Part shown: one piece after another, positions 9,249 through 17,638 of the stretch
How positions within the stretch are numbered: the stretch's first letter is position 1
How the letters are laid out: every line of letters starts with the position of its first letter
Source: Deltaproteobacteria bacterium
GTDB taxonomy: Bacteria; Myxococcota_A; UBA9042
NCBI GenBank assembly: GCA_020632665.1
Contig: JACKFC010000002.1
Coordinates: forward strand, 180,655-244,654
Direction: 5' to 3'
DNA length: 64,000 nucleotides
Made by a program: the position numbers and the translations under genes
The notes under the pieces: generated by a model
Told to the model about the DNA's origin: nothing
What the model saw: only the letters and a program-made list of their open reading frames with translations
The model's database searches: none

Positions 9249-9674
9249 ATGAGCGGCACCATGGCGAGCAGCGGCGTACGGCGCGAGTTGCTGGAGTTGA
9301 TCGAAGAGCAGGACGGACTCCGACCGCTGGTCGACGAGCTCGGCCGCGCCGCCAGCAAGGGCGACGGCACGATGGAGCAGATCGCCGACCGCTGGCTGCG
9401 GCTGTGGAACAACAGCCTCGAGAAGCATTGTCGCGACGAGGAAGCGCGATTGGTGCTGTGGATCCCCGGTTCGCCGCTGCTCGATCGGCTGCACGGCGAG
9501 CACGGCGAGCTGCGCGCGCTGGCGAAGGAGCTCGAGCAGCAGCCGAACCAGACTGCGCTCGCCCGGCTCGCGACCCTGCTCGACGCACATCTGCGTTGGG
9601 AACTCGAAGAGTTGATGCCGGCCGTGGCCGAGGCCATGGGCTTCGACCCGGCCGAGTTCTCCCGGGCGAGCTAG
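9249..9674 (+). CDS. Hemerythrin-domain protein
   Basis: The 141-residue protein is almost entirely a four-helix bundle of the hemerythrin HHE class. Candidate iron ligands are His and Glu in EKHCRDEE, His in LHGEHGEL and His/Glu in LDAHLRWELEELMPAV. Such proteins bind a di-iron centre and sense or store oxygen or nitric oxide, or repair iron-sulfur clusters. The start at 9249 is chosen because GGGAG lies 6-10 bases upstream. The gene stands alone and its stop codon overlaps the stop of the convergent kinase gene (9671-9674). Confidence 0.85.
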   Translation: MSGTMASSGVRRELLELIEEQDGLRPLVDELGRAASKGDGTMEQIADRWLRLWNNSLEKHCRDEEARLVLWIPGSPLLDRLHGEHGELRALAKELEQQPNQTALARLATLLDAHLRWELEELMPAVAEAMGFDPAEFSRAS

Positions 9675-10678
9675 CGCCGCGGCGGGAAGCCGCCCGTGGC
9701 GCCGAGCGCGGTGACTGCGCGCGCACCGTTGCCGGCGGCGAAGCGGCCCAGCGCCTCGAGAGACTCGGCGTCGAGTTCGCTCAGCCAGCGAAGCGGGTCG
9801 CCCCCGGTGCGGTCGGGATCGCCGAGGCCACGCTCCAGCAGATGCGCCAGCGCCGCGCCGACGAAGGCGTCGCCGGCGCCGGTGGTGTCGACCGCGGTGA
9901 CCTTGGGTGGGCGCATCACCAGCCGCGCCGCGCCTGACGAGACCACGAAGGGGCCCTCGCCGTCGGTGAGCAGCACCAGCCGGGCGCCCATGCCGTGCAG
10001 ATCGTCGACCAAGCGATCGATCGTGCCCGGACCGAGCATCATCACCGCCTCGTCGCGACTCGCCTTGAGGATGTCCGCGCCGCGCGCCGCGTCGCGGGCG
10101 AGCTCGAGCATCAGGCCCTGGTCGGTGAAGAGCTTGGGCCGCAGGTTGACGTCGATCGAGACCGGCACCTCGGCCTCGCGGGCCAGCGCGATCGCCCGTC
10201 GCGTCGTGCTGCGCACCGGCTCTTCGCGCAGCGTGACGGTGCCGGCGTGGACCAGCGCCGCGCCGCGCAGCAGCGACTCCGGGAGGTCTTCCGGCCGCAT
10301 CATCAGGTCGGCCGTGCCCTCGCGGTAGGGGTGGAAGTGGCGCTCGCCGTCGGCGTCGACCGCGATCAGGAGCAGGCCGACGAGCTCGCCCTCTTTCGTC
10401 TCGACGTGCTGCAGGCCGACGCCGTGATCTTGCAGGATGCGGCGCATCCGCGAGGAGAGCGCGTCGCCGCCGAGGGCAGAGACCATCTCGACCTGATGAC
10501 CGTGCCAACCGAGCGCGATCGCGACGTTGGCCGGCGCGCCGCCGACGTGCGGCACCAGCACCGGGGCCTCGGCGAGCAGGACGCCGCGCTCGGGGGTGAA
10601 GAGGTCGCAGAGGATCTCGCCGACGACCACGGCGGGTCGCGGGGAGCTCGGAGCAGCGGTGGAGGAGGGGCCGGCCAT
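9671..10678 (-). CDS. PfkB-family sugar kinase (fructokinase/ribokinase type)
   Basis: The 335-residue protein has both signatures of the PfkB family: GGAPANVA at 46-53 (substrate side) and DTTGAGDAF at 264-272, with catalytic Asp270 and the anion-hole glycines. The order and length fit fructokinases, which phosphorylate a free sugar using ATP in the cytoplasm; the exact sugar cannot be told. The start at 10678 is 13 bases after the end of the phospholipase-D-like gene on the same strand, so the two probably share a transcript. An upstream in-frame start at 10786 would run into that gene and is rejected. Confidence 0.88.
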   Translation of the reverse strand: MAGPSSTAAPSSPRPAVVVGEILCDLFTPERGVLLAEAPVLVPHVGGAPANVAIALGWHGHQVEMVSALGGDALSSRMRRILQDHGVGLQHVETKEGELVGLLLIAVDADGERHFHPYREGTADLMMRPEDLPESLLRGAALVHAGTVTLREEPVRSTTRRAIALAREAEVPVSIDVNLRPKLFTDQGLMLELARDAARGADILKASRDEAVMMLGPGTIDRLVDDLHGMGARLVLLTDGEGPFVVSSGAARLVMRPPKVTAVDTTGAGDAFVGAALAHLLERGLGDPDRTGGDPLRWLSELDAESLEALGRFAAGNGARAVTALGATGGFPPRR

Positions 10679-10691
10679 CGCGGACCGGAGC

Positions 10692-11861
10692 TTAGAGCCA
10701 TGCGGCGAAGAGCGCCACCAGCCCTTCGAGCAAGCGCTGCAGCAACGGCCGCTCGCGCCACTCCTCGATACGCACTTCCCGCGCACGTTCGAGGTCTTGT
10801 AGAAATCTTCGGCGCGCCGCGGCGCTGAGCTCGCGGTCCTCGATCATCGCGTTGATCTCGAGATTGTAGCGCCATGAGCGCGAATCGAGGTTGTAGGTGC
10901 CGATCGTCAACCAATCGTCGTCGATCGCGGCCGATTTGCTGTGCAGGACCGGGCCTTGCCATTCGTAGATGCGGACGCCGCCGCGGAGCAGCTCGCTGTA
11001 GTGCGCGCGGCTGGCCCAAGCGACCACCGGGACGTCGTTTTCGCCCGGGACCAGGACGCGGACGTCGACCCCGCGACGGACGGCGCGACAGAGCGCGCGG
11101 CGGATCCGCCGGTCCGGCACGAAATAGGGGTTGGCGATGTAGAGCGAGCGATCGGCGCTCTCGATCCGGGCCAGGTAGGCGCCACGGATGACCTTGCGCT
11201 CGTCGCGGAAGTGGTTGCCGAGCACGCGGACCCGGGCGTCACCGACCTCGAAGGCCTCGCCGCCCGCGTCGTCCTCGTCGTCGTCGGCATGCGGGCGCTC
11301 GAGCACACCCCAGCAGACCTCGAAGATGCCGCGCATGGCCGTCGCCGCCGGGCCTTCGATCGCGACCATATCGTCGCGCCAGCCGCCGCCGCCTTGCTCC
11401 GGATCGCCCCAATTGTCGGCGATATTCACGCCACCGAGCATGGCCAGGTCGCCGTCGACGACGAGCAGCTTGCGGTGGTTGCGGTGCGAGATGCGGCCCC
11501 AGCGGAAGCGCTGCCGCCACGGCGCGACCGGATGGTATTCGTGGACCAAGCAGCCGGCCCGACGCATGGCGGCGAACATCGCTTCGTCGGCGCCGATCGA
11601 GCCGACGGCGTCGTAGACCACGCGGACCCGCACGCCTTGTTCGGCGGCGTCGCAGAGCGCGTTGGCGAAGCTCCAGCCGGTCTGATCCGACTCGAACCAA
11701 TACATCTCGAGCAAGATCTCGGAATCCGCCTCGCGGATCGCCTCGAGCATCGCGGCGAGGGCGTAGTGGTCGTGCAGCAGGGTGACGCTGTTGCCGCCGA
11801 CGGTGGCCGATACCGCGTCGCCGCGTCCCGAACTTCGCCAGCGATGAACCCGCGTCGTCAT
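10692..11861 (-). CDS. Phospholipase D superfamily protein, cardiolipin-synthase-like
   Basis: The protein has 389 residues from ATG 11861. Two HxK(x)4D motifs are present: HRKLLVVD (His129, Lys131, Asp136) and HSKSAAID (His307, Lys309, Asp314), the paired catalytic half-sites of PLD enzymes. Layout and length fit cardiolipin synthase B (ClsB)-like enzymes, which join two phosphatidylglycerols at the membrane; a nuclease or other phosphodiesterase role cannot be excluded. An acidic loop (HADDDEDDAGGE, 191-202) between the halves is unusual. No long N-terminal membrane anchor is present, so it would be peripheral, perhaps through the C-terminal hydrophobic helix. Confidence 0.85.
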   Translation of the reverse strand: MTTRVHRWRSSGRGDAVSATVGGNSVTLLHDHYALAAMLEAIREADSEILLEMYWFESDQTGWSFANALCDAAEQGVRVRVVYDAVGSIGADEAMFAAMRRAGCLVHEYHPVAPWRQRFRWGRISHRNHRKLLVVDGDLAMLGGVNIADNWGDPEQGGGGWRDDMVAIEGPAATAMRGIFEVCWGVLERPHADDDEDDAGGEAFEVGDARVRVLGNHFRDERKVIRGAYLARIESADRSLYIANPYFVPDRRIRRALCRAVRRGVDVRVLVPGENDVPVVAWASRAHYSELLRGGVRIYEWQGPVLHSKSAAIDDDWLTIGTYNLDSRSWRYNLEINAMIEDRELSAAARRRFLQDLERAREVRIEEWRERPLLQRLLEGLVALFAAWL

Positions 11862-11974
11862 GGCCGCCAGTGTAGGGCGGATCGCTTCCGCTGCCACCGC
11901 CTCTTGCATTTGCGCGACGAGATCGCCTCACGTACGGTCCGCCCGGTCGCCCGCAGCGGCGTTTTCGGGGTCCG

Positions 11975-12760
11975 ATGTTCCTATTCGGCTTGAAGAAACT
12001 CCTCGGAGCGCTGCTCCAGCCGCTCCCCGCCGGGATGCTCCTGGCGGCGCTCGGCCTCGCCCTGCTCTGGCGACGCGAGCGACGGCTGCCACGCGGCGAC
12101 GCGGCCCGTGCCTCGGTCTGGCCGCTGCGCCTGCTGACCGCCGGGCTTGCGCTGCTCTGGCTCGCCTCGCTGCCGATCGTCGGCAGCGGGCTGCTCGGCG
12201 CGCTCGAAGCCGAAGTGCCGTGCCTGGACGACGCCGCGCTGCCCGATGGCGTCGCCGCCATCGTCGTCCTCGGCGCGGGCTACCACCCCGAACCCGGGCG
12301 GCCGCTGACCTCGTCGCTCTCCAGCCACGCCGTGGCACGGGTCACCGAGGCGACCCGCCTCGCTCGGCTCCTGCCCGCGGCGCGGCTGCACTGCACCGGC
12401 TGGGGCGGGCGCTACGAGGGCAGCAACGCCGAGGCCTCGTGTGCCCTGGCGGTGGCGCTCGGCCTCGAGGCGAGCCGGACCGTGACCCACGGCGAGGCGC
12501 GGGACACCGCCGAGGAGGCCGCAGCGGTCGCGGCGGCCGTGCCATCCGGGCGGGTCATCGTCGTCACCGATGCGGGGCATATGCCGCGCGCGTTGGGGTT
12601 GTTCCGAGCGGCCGGTGTCGACGCCGTGGGCGCGCCGATGGGCCATCGCGTGGGCAGCACCTGGTCGCTCTGGCCCCTGCCTTCCGAGCGTTCGCTCGAC
12701 GCGACGAGCACGGCGATGCACGAGTGGATCGGCCGGCTCTGGGCGTGGATGATGCGCTGA
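11975..12760 (+). CDS. DUF218/YdcF-ElyC-type membrane protein
   Basis: The 261-residue protein has two N-terminal membrane helices (about 10-32 and 50-75). A DUF218 domain follows with the expected motifs: IVVLGAGYHP, the SNAEAS segment, and VIVVTDAGHMPRA. ElyC, SanA and YdcF share this fold and act at the cytoplasmic membrane in envelope or lipid-carrier maintenance; the reaction is not settled for the family. The start at 11975 gives a proper membrane anchor. The pilT-like gene follows on the same strand after 37 bases. Confidence 0.85.
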   Translation: MFLFGLKKLLGALLQPLPAGMLLAALGLALLWRRERRLPRGDAARASVWPLRLLTAGLALLWLASLPIVGSGLLGALEAEVPCLDDAALPDGVAAIVVLGAGYHPEPGRPLTSSLSSHAVARVTEATRLARLLPAARLHCTGWGGRYEGSNAEASCALAVALGLEASRTVTHGEARDTAEEAAAVAAAVPSGRVIVVTDAGHMPRALGLFRAAGVDAVGAPMGHRVGSTWSLWPLPSERSLDATSTAMHEWIGRLWAWMMR

Positions 12761-12797
12761 GCGCGGGCGCGGCGGCTTGGTCGCGCGGAGGAGTTCC

Positions 12798-13982
12798 ATG
12801 CAGATCGCCAGCTTGGTCGAGAATGCGCGCCGCCGCGGCGCCAGCGACCTCCACCTCGAGCCCGGGATGCCGGCCGCGATGCGCGTGCGCGGCGCCCTGC
12901 AGGTCGACGGCAACCCGCTCAAGGGCGCCACCCTGCTGGAGATGGCGCGCGAGCTCGTCGGCGAGGGCGGCTGGGCCGATTTCGTCGCGCGCCGCTCGTT
13001 CGACGCCAGCCGCGTCGTCGCCGGCACCCGCGTCCGCGTCAACGTGCTGCAGACCGCCCGCGGCGTCGGCCTCGCGATCCGCTTGTTGGGTCAGAGCCAG
13101 CCGACCCTCGAGCGGCTGAACCTGCACCCCGACCTCGGCGCGTTGGTCCAGCACGCCGCCGGCCTGGTCCTGGTCTGCGGCCCGACCGGCGCCGGCAAGA
13201 CCAGCACCCTCGCCGCGCTGGTCGAGCAGGTGAACACCACCCGCGCCTGCCATGTGCTGACGCTCGAGGCGCCGATCGAGGTCCTGTTCCGGCCGCGTCG
13301 CGCCTTCATCCGCCAGCGCGAGGTCGGCCGCGACACGCCCAGCTTCGAGCAGGGCTTGGTCGACGCCCTGCGCGAAGATCCGGACGTGCTGGTCGTCGGC
13401 GAGATGCGCGAGCCCGAGATCATGCGCCTCACGCTCGCCGCCGCCGAGACCGGCCACCTCGTCCTCGCCACCCTGCACGCCGCGACCCCGGCCGAGGCCA
13501 TCACCCGCATGGTCTCGGCCTTCCCCGCCGAGGCGCAGTCGGGCGTCCAGGCCCAGCTCGCGGCCTGCCTGCGGGCCATCGTCTGCCAGCGCCTCGCCTT
13601 CTATCCCGCCGCGCAGCGTCTCGTTCCCGAGCTCGAGGTCTGCGTCGCCACCGACGCGGTGCGCAACCACATCCGCGAGGGTCAGGCCCACCGCGTCCGC
13701 ACCGCCATGGAGACCGGCGCCGGCGAAGGGCAGTGGACCCTCGCCCGCTACCGCCGCTGGCTGCAGGATCGCTCGACCTTCCACTCCGGCGCCGGCGAGG
13801 CCCCGCTGGCCGAAGAACCGGGCGATGCGGCGCTCCGACCCGGACGGGCGCTCCCGGCCATGGGCACCGCCCGTGCCGCCGCGCCGCCGTCGTCGCCGCC
13901 CAGCACCGGCTCCTCCGCGGTGGTCATCTCCGACGAGGTCCTCGGGGTCGACGACCTGATCCGCCAGATCGAGGGGAATTGA
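12798..13982 (+). CDS. PilT/PilU-type twitching motility ATPase
   Basis: The 394-residue protein has all parts of a type IV pilus retraction ATPase: GASDLHLEPG at 14-23, Walker A GPTGAGKTS at 128-136, Asp box near 155-161, Walker B DPDVLVVGEMRE at 194-205, and His box TGHLVLATLHA at 218-228. PilT hexamers depolymerise pilin at the inner membrane base. The C-terminal ~90 residues contain an Ala/Pro/Ser-rich linker and a short terminal helix (DDLIRQIEG), a variant tail. The start at 12798 follows CGGAGGAG. The stop overlaps the next start as TGATG. No pilin genes are nearby, so it may be an accessory paralogue. Confidence 0.9.
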   Translation: MQIASLVENARRRGASDLHLEPGMPAAMRVRGALQVDGNPLKGATLLEMARELVGEGGWADFVARRSFDASRVVAGTRVRVNVLQTARGVGLAIRLLGQSQPTLERLNLHPDLGALVQHAAGLVLVCGPTGAGKTSTLAALVEQVNTTRACHVLTLEAPIEVLFRPRRAFIRQREVGRDTPSFEQGLVDALREDPDVLVVGEMREPEIMRLTLAAAETGHLVLATLHAATPAEAITRMVSAFPAEAQSGVQAQLAACLRAIVCQRLAFYPAAQRLVPELEVCVATDAVRNHIREGQAHRVRTAMETGAGEGQWTLARYRRWLQDRSTFHSGAGEAPLAEEPGDAALRPGRALPAMGTARAAAPPSSPPSTGSSAVVISDEVLGVDDLIRQIEGN

Positions 13983-15169
13983 TGCACCTGCGCAAGGGAT
14001 GGCTGGTCGCGATGGTGCTCGTTGCGTGCAGCGAGCCGTCGACCACGCCCGCGCCCGATACCGCCCAAGGCGATGGCGCCGCGCTGCCCGACGCCGTGGC
14101 CGACGCCGCCGCCGACGCTGTTGCCGACGCTGCCGCCGACGCCGCCGCCGACGCTGCCGCAGACGCTGCCGCCGACGCAGCCACCGACGCAGCCGCCGAC
14201 GCGGGGATCGACGCCGGCAGCGGCCCAGCACCCGTCGATCTCCCCGCGCTCTGCACCGCCATCGCCGCGGCTTCTTGCAGCCCGCTCGACACCTGCTGCA
14301 GCGGCGCGCCGAGCCGCTACGCGAGCAGCGCCGCTTGCCGCGCCACGCTCTCCGCGGCCTGCGTCGCGCAGGCGGCGCCGTCACTGGCGCTGATCGAGAG
14401 CGGCGCGGCGACCTTCGGCCTCGAGCGCGCCAAGGCGTGCGCGGCGCTCTACGTCGCCGCTGCGGCGAGCTGCAGCAGCCCGGACGGGGCCGACATCGCC
14501 GAGCATTGCGCCACGGTCGTGCGCTCGACCGCGAGCGTCGGCGGAAGCTGCGACGCGGACGCCGACGGCCTGCGCTGCGGCACCGACGCCGAGCCGGGCC
14601 TGTGCTTCCCGACTCCGACCGGCGTGCCGTGCAACGCGATCGCTGCGCCGGGGCAGAAGTGCGCCGAGGCGCCCTGTACCGGTCGGCACCAAGGCCAACC
14701 GCTGCTCTGCATGCCAGGGCCGGCGGGCGCGACGGTCTGCGATACGCCACGTGGTGCCGGCGGCGCCTGTACCGCCGCGGTCCACTGCAACGCGGAGCAT
14801 CGCTGCGTCGGCGGCTCCTGCGTGGTCCGGCTCGGAGCCGGGGCCGCCTGCAGCAAGCCTTGGGATTGTGCCCCTGGGCTCTATTGCGATCCGGTCGGCG
14901 AGAAATGCGTCGCCAAGCGCACCACCGGCGGCGCCTGCTACACCGACAGCGCCTGTGGCGTGGGCCTGCGTTGCGCCGGCGTCGCGGTGGGCAAGGTCTG
15001 CATGCTCGGAGACGCCGGCGACGGCACCGACGCCGCCGGCGCGCCCGGATTGGGCCAGCCTTGCGCGCCGGGCGGCACGTCGAAGCTCTGCAGCAAGGGC
15101 CTGATCTGCACCGACGGGCCGCTCGCCGGGGCGTGCACCGCCGCCGCCTGCGTCGCGCTCGCGCCATGA
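13982..15169 (+). CDS. Cysteine-rich lipoprotein with Ala-Asp repeat spacer
   Basis: The 395-residue protein has a short signal and lipobox ending LVAC (Cys16), so it should be lipid-anchored. A low-complexity spacer of repeated Asp-Ala-Ala-Ala units follows (about 37-77), then a cysteine-rich region with many regularly spaced pairs (for example CSPLDTCCSG, CDPVGEKC, CGVGLRC), typical of disulfide-bonded surface proteins in myxobacteria. No enzyme motif was found. Translation is coupled to pilT upstream (TGATG) and to the small membrane protein downstream (ATGA). Function unknown. Confidence 0.82.
   Translation: MHLRKGWLVAMVLVACSEPSTTPAPDTAQGDGAALPDAVADAAADAVADAAADAAADAAADAAADAATDAAADAGIDAGSGPAPVDLPALCTAIAAASCSPLDTCCSGAPSRYASSAACRATLSAACVAQAAPSLALIESGAATFGLERAKACAALYVAAAASCSSPDGADIAEHCATVVRSTASVGGSCDADADGLRCGTDAEPGLCFPTPTGVPCNAIAAPGQKCAEAPCTGRHQGQPLLCMPGPAGATVCDTPRGAGGACTAAVHCNAEHRCVGGSCVVRLGAGAACSKPWDCAPGLYCDPVGEKCVAKRTTGGACYTDSACGVGLRCAGVAVGKVCMLGDAGDGTDAAGAPGLGQPCAPGGTSKLCSKGLICTDGPLAGACTAAACVALAP
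14092..14212 (+). repeat. In-frame Asp-Ala-rich tandem repeat inside lipoprotein gene
   Basis: About 120 bases of imperfect repeats built from GACGCCGCC/GACGCTGCC units encode the Asp-Ala spacer of the lipoprotein. The units keep frame. They probably form a flexible or helical spacer that holds the cysteine-rich part away from the membrane, and the number of units may vary between strains. Confidence 0.7.
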
Positions 15170-15438
15170 CCCCGGACGCGCGCAAGCTGCGCCTCGCCGT
15201 GATGTTGCTGCACCTCCCTGCGTGGGTCCTGCTCACCGGACGCCGCCCCTCGCCGGCGTTGGTGCGCCACAACGTGCGGGTCTTGGCGGTGACGGTGGTG
15301 CTGACGGCGACGACCGTGGCGGCGGTTCCTGCCGGATGGGGCTTGGCGGCGGGCGCCGCAGCGTGGATGGTCGGCCATGCGGCGTGGAGCGCGGCGCTGT
15401 GGCATCGCCTGGATTGGCGCACGGGAGCGGAGCGATGA
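15166..15438 (+). CDS. Small two-helix membrane protein
   Basis: The 90-residue protein overlaps the preceding stop (ATGA at 15166) and the next start (ATGA at 15435), so it is translationally coupled on both sides and very likely real. Two hydrophobic segments are visible (about 10-24 and 38-76, the latter perhaps two helices), between basic ends (RRPSPALVRHNVR). No family was recognised. Confidence 0.65.
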   Translation: MTPDARKLRLAVMLLHLPAWVLLTGRRPSPALVRHNVRVLAVTVVLTATTVAAVPAGWGLAAGAAAWMVGHAAWSAALWHRLDWRTGAER

Positions 15439-15965
15439 GCGAGTCGAGACGGACGCTGTGGCAAGAGAGCCGCTTTCGGATCGACGTGCACACGATCCGC
15501 GGCCGCAGCGGCACCGCGATCGAGCGCGCCTTCATCGACCATCCGGGCGCGGTCGTGGTCTGGGCCGAAGACGACGACGGTCGAGTCGCGATGATCGAGA
15601 ACCTGCGCCACAGCGTCGGCGCTCGGCTGCGCGAGCTTCCGGCCGGGACCATGCGCCCGGGGGAAGACCCCGCCCTCACCGCCGCGCGTGAGTTGGAGGA
15701 GGAGGCGGGGCTGCGCGCCGCGGAGATCACCCCGCTCGGCGCCTTCTACCTCGCGCCCGGCAGCGGCAACGAGCGGATGTTCGCCTTCCTCGCGCGCGGG
15801 CTCACCGCGACGGCGCAGCAGCTCGACGACGACGAAGAGATCCGCGTCGTCTGGACCACCGCGGCCGCCCTCGACGCCGACGTCGCCGCCGGGCGGATCG
15901 CCGTGGCCAGCACGCTCGCGACCTGGGCCCTGCGCAAGGCGCGCGTCGCGCCCGGCGTGCGCTGA
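15435..15965 (+). CDS. Nudix hydrolase, ADP-ribose pyrophosphatase-like
   Basis: The 176-residue protein carries a complete Nudix box, Gx5Ex7REUxEExGU, spanning GTMRPGE through RELEEEAGL at about residues 74-96. The glutamates of REXXEE bind the metal. Length, the N-terminal beta sheet and the LAPGSGNERMFAFLA strand after the box match the ADP-ribose/ADP-sugar pyrophosphatase branch, which hydrolyses ADP-ribose to AMP and ribose 5-phosphate in the cytoplasm. The start overlaps the preceding gene by 4 bases. Confidence 0.88.
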   Translation: MSESRRTLWQESRFRIDVHTIRGRSGTAIERAFIDHPGAVVVWAEDDDGRVAMIENLRHSVGARLRELPAGTMRPGEDPALTAARELEEEAGLRAAEITPLGAFYLAPGSGNERMFAFLARGLTATAQQLDDDEEIRVVWTTAAALDADVAAGRIAVASTLATWALRKARVAPGVR

Positions 15966-15989
15966 GATCGCGGCGGAGGACGGACGACG

Positions 15990-17564
15990 ATGCGAGCACT
16001 GCGACGCATTCCGACCTGGAGCGTGCTCTCGCTCACGGCCCTTTCTGCCTTCGCTGCGTGTGGCAAATCGAGTGAGCGCAGCGCGCCCGCGGCGAGCAGC
16101 CCCGCTGCGGGCAGCGCCACGGTTGCCGCGGCCCCACGCACCGCCTCCGCCCCCGTGGCGGAGCGCGTCGCCTCCGCCTGCTCCGGCTGCCACGCGATGC
16201 CGCCGCCGGGGCTGCTGCCGAAGAAGGTCTGGCGGCACGAGATCGACAAGATGTTCACATGGGCCCGCGAGATCGAGCGCCCGATCACCGCCGCGAGCCG
16301 CGAAGAGGTCCAAGCCCACTACGCCGCCGCCGCCCCGGAGCACCTCACCGTCCCGGCTTGGCGTCCCGCGCAGCCGCAGCCGGTCGCGCTGGCCGGTGCA
16401 GCGACGCTGGTCGATCCGGCGCCGCTGCGCAGCATCGCGGGCGTCTCGGATCTGGCGCGCCTGCCCGGCGAGCCCCTGCGCGTCGCCGGCGGGGATATGC
16501 ACAGCGGCGCGGTCTTCATCGCGACCCTGACCGAGCCGCCCACCCTGCAGCGCGTCGCGAAGCTGCGCAGCGTCGCCCACGTCGCCCCCTGCGACCTCGA
16601 TCGCGACGGCAACCTCGACCTGCTCGTCGCCGACCTCGGCATCGCGCAGCCGACCGACGAGCCGGTCGGCGCGGTCGCGTGGCTGCGCGGCATCGCCGGC
16701 GGCCGCTTCGAGACGCTCTACCTGGCGCAGAAGATCGGCCGCGTCACCGACGCCCGGGCGGTCGACCTCGACGGCGACGGCGACCTCGACGTCCTCGTCG
16801 CGGAATTCGGCTTCCGCAAGCGAGGCGCGCTCTTCTGGTTGGAGAACCTCGCGCCCGGCGCGGACGGACGGCCGACCCGGCAGAAGCGACACGACCTCGA
16901 CCGCCGCGCCGGCGCGCTGCGCGTGGTGCCCGCCGACTTTGACGGCGACGGCGTGCTCGACATCGCCGCGGTCTTCGCGCAGGAGCACGAGTCGGTGATG
17001 CTCTACCGCGGCAAGGGGGCGGGGCGCTTCGAAGCCGAGACGCTGTGGCGCGCGCCGCACCCGAACTGGGGCTTCAACGCGATGATCGGCGCCGACCTCG
17101 ACGGCGACGGCGACCTCGATCTCGCCGTGGCCAACGGCGATTCGATGGACGACAACGTGCCCTGCAAGGCGCACCACGGCGTCGCGGTGCTGTGGAACGA
17201 CGGTGGCCGCTTCCGTCACCAGCCGCTCGGCGCGCTCTACGGCGCGACCGGCCTCTCGGCGGCCGATCTCGATGGCGACGGCGACCTCGACCTGGCAGCG
17301 ACGACGTGGTTCCAGCCGCCCGAGCCCAGCGCCGACGTGCCGCCCGTCCCGCCGCCGCGGGTCGCCCTCTTCGAGCAGGTGGGCCCGGGTCGCTTCGCCT
17401 CGCGTGTGCTCTTGCCCGCGCATGGACCGAGCCTCGCCGGGACGCCGTCGGTGCTGCTGCTGCCGGGGCGGGTCGTCGACGGCGCGTTCGCGTTCGCCGC
17501 GCCGCCCGGTGGGATGCCAGCGACGCTGCCGCTGCTGCACCTGCATCGTCTCGCACCGCGCTGA
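15990..17564 (+). CDS. FG-GAP/VCBS lipoprotein with one CXXCH heme-type motif
   Basis: The 524-residue protein begins with a basic signal peptide and a lipobox FAAC (Cys24). A Ser/Ala/Pro linker precedes CSGCHAMPPPG at 64-74, a c-type heme-binding motif. Five FG-GAP/VCBS calcium-binding repeats follow, each with a DxDxDGxxD core (for example DLDRDGNLD, DLDGDGDLD three times, DFDGDGVLD), so the body is probably a beta-propeller. It is likely lipid-anchored and faces the periplasm or surface. Similar proteins occur widely in Myxococcota and Planctomycetota; their roles are mostly unknown. Cytochrome maturation would be needed if the motif really binds heme. Confidence 0.82.
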   Translation: MRALRRIPTWSVLSLTALSAFAACGKSSERSAPAASSPAAGSATVAAAPRTASAPVAERVASACSGCHAMPPPGLLPKKVWRHEIDKMFTWAREIERPITAASREEVQAHYAAAAPEHLTVPAWRPAQPQPVALAGAATLVDPAPLRSIAGVSDLARLPGEPLRVAGGDMHSGAVFIATLTEPPTLQRVAKLRSVAHVAPCDLDRDGNLDLLVADLGIAQPTDEPVGAVAWLRGIAGGRFETLYLAQKIGRVTDARAVDLDGDGDLDVLVAEFGFRKRGALFWLENLAPGADGRPTRQKRHDLDRRAGALRVVPADFDGDGVLDIAAVFAQEHESVMLYRGKGAGRFEAETLWRAPHPNWGFNAMIGADLDGDGDLDLAVANGDSMDDNVPCKAHHGVAVLWNDGGRFRHQPLGALYGATGLSAADLDGDGDLDLAATTWFQPPEPSADVPPVPPPRVALFEQVGPGRFASRVLLPAHGPSLAGTPSVLLLPGRVVDGAFAFAAPPGGMPATLPLLHLHRLAPR

Positions 17565-17638
17565 CGCTTCTGCCATACTCCGGCCGTATTCCGCGCTCTC
17601 CGGCGGCCCGTGCCGCCGCCGAACCCGAAGAGGTCGTC

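Noticed and set aside
14092..14212. Possible CRISPR-like repeat array
   Set aside because: Units are contiguous, in frame and encode Asp-Ala repeats; no spacers.
12564..17576. 1670-codon open frame on the minus strand
   Set aside because: It lies antisense to a chain of + strand genes with clear motifs (PilT, Nudix, FG-GAP); high G+C makes long antisense frames common.
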